A stretch of DNA of 64,000 nucleotides from Diplosphaera chodatii (Eukaryota; Chlorophyta; Trebouxiophyceae; Prasiolales; Stichococcaceae): contig JAALGY010000032.1 of assembly GCA_032358165.1 (NCBI GenBank), positions 1,054,001 to 1,118,000 of the forward strand, written 5' to 3'. Made by a program: the position numbers and the translations under genes. The notes under the pieces are model-generated. The model had not been told where the DNA came from and did no database searches. It worked only from the letters and a program-made list of their open reading frames with translations. This document shows, piece by piece, positions 33,945 through 44,749 of this stretch; positions within the stretch are counted from its first letter, which is position 1; the number at the start of each line of letters is the position of its first letter.

Positions 33945-36751
33945 TCAATGCACGTATTGCGAGGGGACCATGTGCATCTGAATTCTTGCGATGTCCTGCG
34001 AACAATCGCCATCTGGCTGCAGCCGAATGTGCACCTCACTGTGATCCTACAAAGCGCAACAGCCAAAGATAGGTACATGGCATCGATGTACGATCCAGCT
34101 ACATCATACACACACTTCGCCCACACGCTACCGTGTCCCTTGGCACATGTGACTGGACGCACCTCGATTGCAAGGTCGGTTAGAGTCTGCGCGTCATCCT
34201 CGGTGGCAAGGCTGCGAACATCCGCTGTGGCAGGTGACCGCACGTACACCTGCTGGCTGTGCATTGGCACGTCGTGCAGCCGCGAGATGATATACTTGAG
34301 GCTCCGAAGCGTAACGCACCCTGCACCGCAGCAGGCCCGGTGTCTGGCAGCAAATGATGTACACGACGAGACGCTGCGCCCTTACCGAAGGGTGCTCAGG
34401 GAGGCATGTGATGCAGGACTGCACAGTCCCAGGGCTGTCACCTGGCACAGGTCGGCTGTGCTTCGCAGCTCCAGAGGTGCCATTGTCGTACACCAAGTGC
34501 AGCGTCAGCATGCTGGCCGCCATGGGGGGCGTGCCACCCTGCCGGGCTGCCGAGCTCGATAGTGTGCCGGCCATCTGGCCATACTTCTTTCGCAGCGGTG
34601 CCAGCCGCGGATGCTTGCCCTCCAGCACCTGCAGGTGGTGCACGAGCCGTGCCATCAGGACACTGGTCTGTGAAAGGCATGCACAGAGTAGCCTCCTCCA
34701 TAGCAGTGCCGAGTGTCGGAGCCTGTCCAGAAGAGATGTACTGGTTTGCCGCTTTGTATAGCAAGAGGCTGCCACGAGCAGTCCCAAGTGTGGCAGCAGG
34801 GGAAGCACCTGCAGCTGAGCGGGGCGCTCCTCTGCCTGGGCCAGCAGCCCTCGCAGGTAGTGCAGCTCGGAGTCGCGGCGCTCCAGGACGTCCACTGTGC
34901 TGCCGTTGAGCAGCGTGAGGCCCGACATTCGTGCTAGGATCTGCACGAACGGAGCTGCGCATCAGTCTGGTTGGTTGTGGGATCCACTACCTGTTAGCTC
35001 AGCTGTGGACTGCTGCTCCTGCCTCACATCGTCTACCACAACAGTTGGTGCAGTTGGCTGCTTGCATCGGCCTGCTTTCTGTGGAGGGTTTAGCAACCAT
35101 CCGGTGCAGTCTGCCACAGTGCATGCACCTCGTAGCGCTCGCCGCCACCGGCTGCAAACAGCGGGTTGCCGCTCAAACGCACATCGCTCAACGCTGGCAG
35201 CTCTGCCAGGCACTGCACGCTCGTCCAGTCACTGATATGGTTGTCAGCGCACAGCAGCGCCTGCAGCGAGGAGAATGGTACGCCTGCACGGGCCAATATC
35301 CATGCATCATCACGGGGTTGTCAGAGCTTTGACATCAGACAGCCAAAACAGCGATTGCTGCATATGCATGCAGGCCAGCTCACTTGCGGTCAGTGGCGAT
35401 GCCAATCGCCCGAGCTGATTGGAGCTGAGGTTCAGTGTTGTCAGCGATGGCAGGGTACCCAGATGGCAGACCTCACCCCAGTCTGCAATGTGGTTGCTTG
35501 TCAGGTCCAAGACCTGCACCGAAGCACAATTGCGCTCGCCCCGGTGAGCGTGTTATAGCTAAAGTATGGCCAAGGCTGTTTGACTGGTATTGTAGCAAAA
35601 AGTAGTTACAGGCCTGCCGCACTTGCAGGTGCTGTAGACATGGCCGCTCCACACCAGGTGTCAGCGCCGTGATGCCATTGCCGCACAGGAACAGCTCCCT
35701 CAAGGCTGGGACGCTGGTGCTCATGGCTGTCACCTGCGGGGCGGGTGTGCATGGTCAGTGGGTTGGGAGGGTGACACGCCCTATTCAGCGCCCGAATGAA
35801 ACATATTCACCCTCTACACAGCACAGCCTTTGTGGGCACCCTGCAGCCATGTGTTAACCAACCTGGGCCCATGACAGGTGGCAGCCATTCAGGACCAACG
35901 TCTGCAGCCGGCTGCAGAGCATTGACGCAGGCAGTGCAGCGGGCTGTGGCGGCAGCGCGAGGCGCGTGCGGCTGAGGTCCAGCTGCCGCAGCGCCGGCAG
36001 CTGCTGCATGGTTGCAAGCGCATCACGCCAGCTGCTCACAAGCGTGCCAGACAGATCCAGCTCCACTAATGCTGGTGCTGCCTCCGCAAGCTCCCCATCA
36101 GATCCCTGTTCAGACAATGCTTCGAGCTGACTCGTGTGTGGGCAGTAGACGACGAATCATGTCACAACGCAGGAACACCGTCAAGGACTGCGTAATTGAG
36201 CAGATGGTAAGTTGACGTGCTGCTGCAGCGTGCTGCCATTGCATCGTTCTGACGCACTGGCGAAGAAACCGCGTCGCCAGACAGCGAGGCCTTGGTCAGC
36301 AGCTGTATCTGACTCTGGTGCTCCCACACAGCCCGCTCTCCGACCAGCCCAGATTGCGATGCAGTTGCTGCACTGGCTGCGCCCTGGTACCTTGCGCGCA
36401 GACCCTGCAGCACGCTAGCACCAGCGCACGCCGTCTGCTTCAGCTTCTCCAACCGCACAAAGGATCCGCCGCTGCCTGCATGTGCAACCAACCATTGTCC
36501 GGTCATCGCACGCACCAAAGAACCGATTTGGAGCTGCGGCTCATAATATGCTGATGCAACTCACCGGAATAAATGCAGTTGAAGTATCTTTGACCATTTG
36601 TGCTGCCATCATGCTTTCCTCTTGCCGCATTGTCCCATTCAAGGCCCACCCACTCGCCGCTCTGCCCAGCGACCTCTCCGATGTAGCGAACCGTTGCGCG
36701 CTCACTGCCGATTTGCAGACGCTCATTCACACGGAGGACTTGCTGCTGCAT
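33945..36751 (-). CDS. TBCE: tubulin-specific chaperone E (cofactor E)
   Basis: Cytosolic tubulin-folding cofactor that binds alpha-tubulin and helps form the alpha/beta dimer. Ten exons: 36751-36565, 36475-36258, 36105-35863, 35733-35623, 35513-35384, 35283-35129, 34940-34809, 34628-34442, 34320-34163 and 34046-33945, in phase, 540 residues (human 527). Residues about 1-75 are a CAP-Gly domain (ATVRYIGEVAG, GEWVGLEWDN, RGKHDGSTNGQRYF). Residues about 130-390 are leucine-rich repeats (VELDLSGTLVSSW, LRELFLCGNGITAL, LTTLNLSSNQLGRL, DVRLSGNPLF). A helical linker follows (HPRLAPLRKKYG). The C-terminus is a ubiquitin-like fold (MLTLHLVYD, LKYIISRLHDVP, VHIRLQ). Start chosen at the ATG just before the CAP-Gly domain, in frame with an upstream open stretch. 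It diverges from the phosphoesterase gene. Confidence 0.93.
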
Positions 36752-37425
36752 GAGTGAGATCAGTGCACGCTGCCAGAAACAAGTCAAGAAGTCGATGTGC
36801 TCAGCAGCGCTGCGGTGGCATGAAGCCTGGCCTATTCTTCAACCGAAGCGGCCTGCTGGCTTAGGGGTGCTTGTGAGTACTTGCGACACTGAAGCGAACC
36901 TTATGTGTGCTTTTGTGTGGTGGTGATGCAAATGTGAATGTTGCAAGCGACAGTGATGGCGCTGCATCCTTGCAACTGTCGAGGGAGGTTGCAGTATATA
37001 CATGTGCGGTCATCAGGCCTTCCACACAGCAAAGTGGAGCATCTTGCTCGATAGCTTCTGCGTGATGTGCTGTGCATGATCATAAAGCTAAGCCTACTGT
37101 TGTGTTGGAACAACTTGTTCCTCGTTGGCTCGCCAGTGGCGAACCATCGGTGGCGCGCTGCGCATGGACTGCTTGTCCTGACTGAGGCCGAATCGCAGGC
37201 TGATCGCATCAGCATTGTACAGGATGAGCTACTCACCATGATGCACATGGGAAGTATCGGGTGTAGCGCAGTCGTCCCATCTGCCTTCAAGTTGGTTGCA
37301 CGGCTTGCATGCCGCTCTCCGCCATGGGCTCCCCTCCTCTATCATCGTCGTGCGCCTGATAGACTACAAACTTATCGCGCGACACCCACTCCAAGGTCTG
37401 CTCCACAGCCTGTGTGCCATCGTGC
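36752..37425. other. divergent intergenic region (TBCE / phosphoesterase)
   Basis: About 670 bases between divergent genes; likely promoters and leader exons for both. No coding exon is supported. Confidence 0.4.
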
Positions 37426-37524
37426 ATGATTCCTTGGATGGTTGCGGTTGTACCGCCCACGGCGCCCTCAACTGATCGTGCCTCAGGATACGCCTGTAGG
37501 GGCTTTTGCACCCGCACCGCGAGC

Positions 37525-40500
37525 ATGGCCTCCAGAAGTACGACTGCAGACGCCGCCACGCTAGCCGAGGGCTTGCACAACGACTTCAGCGACAGGTAAC
37601 GGTGGTTCTGGGAGCATTTCAGCTGCGTGCTGCGGATCATAACACAGTCACAGCTTTGCTAGTATGCAGCAATGAAGGAGAGCGTGCTGAGGCTGCAGGA
37701 GCCTGGACAACTACACGGTGGGCATCATGGGCGACCTGCACCTGGAGCCGGGCAAGATGGCGCTGCATGATGAGGCGCGGCAGCAGTTCGCACAGCAGCT
37801 CAGGGGCGAGGGAGCGCGTGTTGTGCAGCTCGGGGACCTGGGCGGCTACACCAGCCGTCCCGGGTCCAGGTGAATTTGGCGGTCGGCCCTGGCGCTTTGG
37901 CACAGCTGGGCAGCGGAAGCGCAGCAGCGGAAGCGGACATACCTACAGAAGCCAGACTACATGGATACCGCTACTCTGGACCGCACGTCTGCCACATCTT
38001 CTTGCTTGGCCAAGGTGCCAGCTTCACAGTCCAGCGCATGCCGCTGCAGGGAGTCTCTCCAGTTTGCGGAGCAGTACCTTGCAAGCTTCGGCGTGCCGAG
38101 GGCGCTGGTCACCGGCAACCACGACCTGGAGGGCGATGACTTCGACACGGACGAGGCCAACCTCGAGGCATGGCGCCAGGTGCCTGCGCACGACAAGCAC
38201 CCCATCAACTGACATCTGTGCTATTGACTTCTGGACGGTTGACGCAATGCACATGATGTGAGTGTCGTGACCATGGCCATCCGCAGATCATTGGGCAGCG
38301 GCACTACTTTGCAGCGGAGCTGGGTGACACGGTGGTTATTGGGTTGTCCACAGTGCAGTTCCGCTCCAACAGATTCAGGCACGCCCTCCGCATGGTCTCG
38401 CATGTTGCCTGGTGCCTGCGTCTCTTGCTTCTTCATCAACAGTGCATGCAAGCCCTGTTGCCCTCCGCACCAGATACTGCTCATAGCAATGCACTCTTAT
38501 AGACTGTGCTTGGTCACGCAGCGCACATGAAGTGTTCGTTGATGATGAGCAGCTGGCGTGGTTTGAGGCCACCCTGCAGCGCTGCGGCAGCCGGCCAGTG
38601 GTCGTGTTCACCCATGTGCGCGCGGTCATCTGACATTTTGGCACTGGAGGGTGGATGCGCATACTGGCTACATCACTTCCTGCACCCTGTTTGTGATGCT
38701 TGCCTATGCGTCTGCAGGCACCACCCATGGGCTCGGGCTTGCAAGTTGTGCAGGAGGTGTGGCATTCCTGCTGCAAAGCATGTTGATCCTATGGTGTTGA
38801 CATTACCAACCTAGCATCCTGTCAAGAGGCAGGCGGTATTGTGGAGCACTGGCTGATGGGTTGCAGGGCCTGATGCCGTGCAGGTGCATGTGAAGAATCG
38901 CTGCGCATGGCTGAACCACAGCAGCAACCCTGCAGCATTCATTCGCCTGGTGGAGCGCTTCCCCAACATCCGCCTCTGGTTTTCTGGGGTGTGTGCTGTT
39001 CGCTGCTTTGCCTGATCTCCCGGAAGGGGTTGTGTATTAAAACTCCTCCACAGCTGCGTAGTCATAAAACGACTAGCAGACGCCATGGACGGCGACCTTT
39101 TGGTTGCAGCACTTCCACCTCAGCCACAACTATGCCGACTCCATCTCGGTGGTCGGGCGCTGTGCTTTTGTACAAGTCGGGGTCATAGGCGACTGCAACC
39201 GTGACGGTCACCGCCACTCGCGCCTCCTGAGAGGTATGCAAGTGCAGCGTTGTACAATCACCTGTTGCTGCTGCCTGTTCCTGTGAGCGCATGCCGTGTC
39301 ATGCTGCACTGATGCAAGGTGACCTGCGTGTCACAATGCACTGTGTCTCTGCACCCTGACGTGGTCGCATGTGAACTGCTTCCAGGGAACCGCGATGGCT
39401 TCCAGCTGTTCACAGTCGATCACGAGGACGGCAGCCTGCGCCTGGATCTGGGACACAGCTGGGCAGATGCTGCACCGCCGCAGCCGGTGCTCCCAGACGA
39501 CCAGCTGCTGTGCGACCCGCTGTCGGTGAGCTGGTCTGTGTGCCGCAGCTGCAAATACAGCAGCCAAAACCGTGTACTGCAGGATCATTGCTGATCTGAC
39601 TCCCCCTCCGACGCAGCCTGCGCTGCTGTGGACCAGCTGCTGTACGGCTTACACTAGACAGACGTGCCCAACGATTGCTTGGTTATGCCCTGATGTAGCA
39701 GCTGATGGCGACACCAATGTTGAGTGCGAATGCAGTGTCTATGTGCTGCAGGGCGGGTGGCTGTGCAGCCAGCTGCAGTGCGATGTGGCGCCGCCAGAGG
39801 ACAACCCGTTGACCCCGGCTCGAAATGCCGCGGACTGGCTAGCAGTAGGCTGGGCGACTGCCGTCGCACGGCAGGTGCACACAAATGTGTTTAGGTTGGT
39901 GGACTTGCCTGCAGGTTTTGCGCCACCTCGATGAGAGTGCATGCGATCGCTGTCCACACCGCAGGCGCACATGCTCGTGGAGTACGACTGTGCGACGCGC
40001 TCACCCATCGGCCTTTTGTGCCGTGACCTTGGTGCGTCCGTCGCAGTGCGAATCTGCGTTCATACAGATGCAAGACATATGCAGACCAGTTTGCTGAAGT
40101 TGCCTGTTGCATTGCAGCCTGTGCCGCATGGTCCACAGACCATCAACATCGGGTGTGCTCTGCAGCTGAGGACGAAGAGGTGGTGCTGCGGGGTGCGGAC
40201 CAGCAGCAGCTGGCACTGGACGGATCAGACAGCCGCGACGGCGAGGATGTCGTCGCCATTGAGCTCCGACGACCAGACGGCAGCTGCAGGCATGCTGCAA
40301 GCTGCCTGCAAGCAACCTGCTTGCTGTCCTTCTACACATCGAGGATATGAGCTTGTTCGCAGCATGCCGTATGGGCTGAGGCCAAAGGCCAACATTTATC
40401 CAGCATCGTTATATACTGCGGCAGGAGCAAGGTTGCATCTGCTGGTGCTGTAGGCAGTTCAGCAGGAACGAGGAGGGCTGCTGGTACCGAGTTATGCAGA

Positions 40501-40568
40501 TCAACAAGTGGAGGGCTCGACTTGAAGCGCAGCAGCAGGAGCAGCGCCAGGTTGCTGCGGCCGTTTGA
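37525..40568 (+). CDS. calcineurin-like metallophosphoesterase
   Basis: Predicted metal-dependent phosphoesterase; substrate unknown. Thirteen exons: 37525-37595, 37699-37869, 38050-38179, 38287-38378, 38522-38615, 38718-38756, 38884-38988, 39110-39233, 39386-39525, 39752-39874, 39965-40031, 40166-40289 and 40466-40568, in phase, 460 residues. The ATG at 37426 lies in the same frame and would add 33 residues resembling a leader. The five metal-binding blocks of the fold are visible: GIMGDLHL, GDLGGY, GNHDLEG, VVVFTH and FSGHFHL. It follows a plant calcineurin-like protein family (NHDLEGDDFDTDEANLEAW, HAPPMGSGLQV, CAWLNHS). The end is an acidic stretch then a Gln-rich tail. Two introns need GC donors: after 38378 (AG|GCACGC) and after 40289 (AG|GCATGC). 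Confidence 0.87.
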
Positions 40569-41217
40569 GACACAGGCTGTGTGCTCGGTCGTTGGGAGGG
40601 TATGTGCGTTGAATTATTTGTGTTCGAGAGGCAGCCCGCTGCAGTTGCATGCAGTGACACTGAGATTGTTTCGTGGCCTTGGTCGCTTACATGGACTGAA
40701 AACTTGTCAGCAGAAAACAAACATCAGCTTAGAGGGTACCGGTGGGTCATCCCATTAGGTCGTCTACTACCCATTGTATCATTGTAAGGAAAGCACTGCG
40801 AAGTCAAAGCTTGGCGCAGCAGCATCGAATTGAGAGTCAGATGGGGACAACAGAAACCATCTGCAAATGGCTCCTTCAAAACTTATGCTGGTTTCTGACT
40901 GACATATGCATATCCGCATGGTCGCCTCATGTGTGGCGACCCAGCAGTCCTGCAAGGTTTTCCATCATAGCATCATTGCATGACGTCTGTAATGTTGCTA
41001 CTTCCGAAGAGCGCAACCCGAGCAAGTGTACCCCTCCCTCGCCTCCCACTCCATCCCAGATACTACGAATCTCATGGACAGCAGCAGGGTGTTGTATACA
41101 TAGTATCGGGCGCAGCCCCATCTGGCATGCACCCTCAGCACATGCCCCACTGGATGGCGCGGTCCACATCCCACCAGCCGCCGCGGTCAGAGTCCCCGCG
41201 GGAACGGCTCCATGAGC
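40569..41217. other. intergenic, convergent 3' ends
   Basis: About 650 bases between the phosphoesterase stop (+) and the SPX-RING stop (-). No exon, repeat or RNA gene recognised. Confidence 0.45.
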
Positions 41218-43969
41218 TCAGAGAGGCGGCTGCGGCGGCGCTGCAACATCGCAAGACAGGCCATTCACAACCACCAATCGAAGCACAACAGGTCCAGCGT
41301 TCTGCAGAGATTTGAGCACACGACAACCTGCACACAAGGCAAGCACATGAGGCAGGTGAGTGTGTGGCGTGGCGGGCAGCGTGGCGGGCTGTGCGGTCTG
41401 TGGACCCACCTGCGCAGCAGCGCACTTCTGCTCCAGCCGCTTCTCCTCCAGGCCAGCGGCGGCCTCCGCCGCCCGCTGCCCCACCTCCTCGGGGAACCTG
41501 TGACGGGAGCCAGGGAAGCCGTGACGCTAGAGTTGGGTTCGCAGGCTGCCAGGCCCTGCCCCCCCTCGCTGTGCCGGGCTGCCTGCAGCTCCTCGTGCAG
41601 CTGGCATATTGCCGCTGCAGCCGCTGCTGTGCGCTGGCTGACCGCTTCGGGGTATCTGCAGGGGGGGCAGGGCTGCGGCGTCATTGGCTGAGCCTACAGG
41701 CTGTTGCACGACCGGGCAGGGCTGCACACAACAACAGCTGGAGCGGCACCTCGGATGGGGCTGCTGCGATAGTGCACACGAGGCTGAGCTGGCACACCCA
41801 TTGCAAGGTGCGCCACATCCGCAGCTGCTGACAGAGGATTGCCAGCAGAGTCATCAGACATGTGTGGACGGAGATCTGAGGGGACAACAAGGGCTCACTT
41901 GAAGCGGATGACGGCGCCGAACTCGTGCAGCTCCAGAACCTCCCGAAACACATACCGCTGCCGGCACTTGGGGCATTTTGCCGTCGGCGGCACGTCTGCC
42001 AGTACCTACCGGGCAGATGTTCCCAGGATCAGCGTCAGTGGGTACTCGTATGGCTGGGCCGACTTCAGGCTCCCTGGCATTGTCCAGCGCATCAGCACGA
42101 AATGCGTCCTTGATATAGGTTGCTCCTTCAGATAGTAGGGGCAGGTTGGTGCACCTCGTCAAGCGGCCGAGTCCAGGCACGCACGCCCACGGCCTGAAAC
42201 ACACACTCCGCGCAGAAGATGTGCCCACAGCTCAGACCGACCGGCATCCACATCGGCGCCTGCACCACAGCAGCGTGACCACGATCAGCACTGCAGCGCT
42301 GTGGACCAACCCCGGTGGCATGGCACCGTCGGGGCACCCTGCCCCGTGACACCCTGTTGATGGACCATGGAATATACACCCTATACATGCTGGGATGGGG
42401 TGGTTGTGTTCCAGTTTGGTTGGGTGTCAGCGCACCAGGCAGATGGCGCAGCGGACGGACGTGGACTCCGCCGAGTCATCGGAGTCACTGGAGCGGGGGG
42501 TGTCAGCGGGGGATGTGTCCGCCGTCGGGCCCGCGGCCGCTGCGGCACCGTCGCATGCCTTAGGCACGGTGATGTCCAAACGCATTGCATCCCCTGTCAA
42601 CAAGACAAAGCAGCCGTTAATAGCGGCACGAGCCTTCACACACAGGCAGAGCCACAAGCATGGACACACACTGGTGCAACAGCCTCTCTGGTGAGGCAAT
42701 AATGTAACAGGTCAGGCTTGCACATCTTGCTGCTGTACCGGCTTTACCCTCAGGGGAGCTCACGGTCGGCGCTGCAGCCGCTGCGGGTTCCTCGACCGAC
42801 GCCAGCGGCGAGGTGGCACGCCCACTGGCAGAGTGCTCTGCACGCGCGGGCTGCGACCTGGACCGCCTGCTCAGCAGCGCCAGCCGGCTGGTGTGCGCCG
42901 GCGTCACCCGCTCCAGGGTGGCCTGGCCGCTGTGGTGCGCGTCGGACAGCCGCTCCAGGGCGCGCAGCTCGTCGATTAGCGGGCTGTGCAGAAAGGCGCC
43001 CAGCTCCTTGTTGCGGCAGTCCCAGCACGCCTGCATGGCGCAGAGCAATGACATGACCTGGTGTGTGGGCGTACAGAGGGAGTGGTGCTGGTGTTGCTGG
43101 ATGTTCCAGCCCCATGTGCTATTCACCCGAGTCAATGTGGGCAGGCCAGAAGCTACGCAGAGCTGCTGCCCTGTCACCAGCATGCATGTCAGGCTGACCT
43201 TCTCGTGACAGGGAAGGAAGGCGCACCCGCACAAACTGCTTCCCAGCGTCATTGCGTGCACTTGTCGTGCTTCTTGGCGATCTTGCGCAGCCCGGTGGCG
43301 TTCACGCTCGCAAAGCGCCGGCACCACAGGGCATGCTGCGCCAGCTCGTCCTCCTGCACACGACCAGATGCTGCAATTCCATCATACCAGGTTCTGCGGG
43401 GTGCCACCCGCACCATCAAAAGCCTGACAGCATTGATGCTTCGCGCATGTCACCGATGTCATGGTGTCATGACATCAGTTGAAAGACACAGCACAGTGGA
43501 CAGCGGCTTTCCTGGAGTGGCACTGCTGGACAGCGGCCACACCTTGATGGTCTGCTTTCGCAGGCGCGGCAGGCAGCAGCTCTTGCTGCGGCGGCGCTTC
43601 ACGGCAGCCGCACGCACCAGGTCCTGCGCGTACGTCTCGAAGGTCCTGCAGGCGCATGCAGGGGGTGTCACAGCGCGCGATGTTTAGTGCTGTGGGGCGA
43701 CGATGACCAGGGGGGTGAACACGCGTGCCACATTGAGATAGGGACGGGTGGGCCAATGCGGCAATATGCGCATCAGGCTCAGCAGCGGCAACCTCAACGC
43801 TGAGGAGGTGCAGGAACTGGGCCTCTGCGGGGGAGTCGGGGCCGCCCGCCGCCTCCACCTCCCGGATCTGCTTGATGGCCTTCTTCAGCTGCTTGTAGTT
43901 GATGAAGCGGCCGGCGAACTCAGCCGGGCACCCGGCCTCCAGTGCCAACAGCTCGTGCGCAAACTTCAT
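41218..43969 (-). CDS. SPX-RING E3 ubiquitin ligase (NLA/BAH1-like)
   Basis: Predicted ubiquitin ligase. Plant NLA proteins of this build degrade phosphate and nitrate transporters, and SPX domains bind inositol pyrophosphates. Exons: 43969-43770, 43645-43543, 43353-43262, 43030-42748, 42593-42436, 42259-42155, 42005-41899, 41655 to about 41555, 41497-41410 and 41301-41218. SPX: MKFAHELLALEAG, FINYKQLKKAIKQIREVE, LRKIAKKHDK. Then CWDCRNKELGAFLHSPL as in plant NLA. A Ser/Ala-rich linker follows. RING: CAIC, PVGLSCGHIFCAECVF and CPKCRQRY. A helical, Arg/Glu/Ala-rich end has two similar pieces (YPEAVSQR, FPEEVGQR). Unresolved: exon 3 ends in phase 2 at GT, but the next exon needs phase 0; the end of exon 8 is also unclear. 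The first intron appears to need a GC donor. Confidence 0.82.
43455..43476. repeat. inverted repeat, 9-bp perfect arms, 4-base loop
   Basis: GATGTCATG at 43455-43463 and its exact reverse complement at 43468-43476, within an intron of the SPX-RING gene. Confidence 0.6.
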
Positions 43970-44749
43970 GGCGTGACACCTGTGCACAAAAGGATGCGTG
44001 CGACGTCAGAAGGTCTGTAGCAAACAGAGGTGTAATTGAGACTGTACTCCTCCCCGCCCGTGTGTAGCAGGAAGGTGGATGGCCCTAAGTGCTGGCACGG
44101 CAGGTAGTCCGCGGTTGCATCCGGCAAATCTACAACCGGGGAGGAGGTGCAGCCAATGGCGGCGGGCTGACAGACCATGGTCACGGCCTTGTCGGCTGCC
44201 TAACCTTCCTTTTGTTGGTCGCCCGGCATCAAAGCGCTGTACGCGCAAGGTATGAGCCGAGCATAGCCAGCTCCAGGTTTGGTCTGCAGCAAGACACCCG
44301 GCAAAGCGCCCAAGAACACGCTGCCTGCTGCCAGACACGCTGAATGAGTATCTACAGCCCTGACGTACGTCAATCGCACTGTTTTAAGATAGCACGTACG
44401 TCCTGTCTGCTGTGGACTGGGGCAGGTCCAGCCCGGTGGGACCTCGTCAGCACGCAATTGCTGCCTGCCGCCCGACAGTTGCACCGGAGGATAGGCAATG
44501 CAGCTGTGGGTTTCTTGCGTTGTTGCAAGCGAGTTGTAGTAGGTCGAGAGACCACAAGTGCTCCGCGCAAGACGGTTTTGTGAGATGGTCCTGCGGTCGG
44601 CACTTCGGTGACTGAACCCTGAAGTGTACTGACTACGTTCATAGGTTAACCGACACCACTCAGGGCCAACCTGCTTGCCTAGCTCCTGAGACGGCCGGAC
44701 CATACCAAATGGCGCTCGCAGGGTACAGTGATGCCAGCCTGACAACTGT
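43970..44749. other. intergenic between two minus-strand genes
   Basis: About 780 bases holding the promoter of the SPX-RING gene and the 3' region of the aminotransferase gene. Short open frames are present on both strands but none has family likeness or splice support. Confidence 0.45.
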
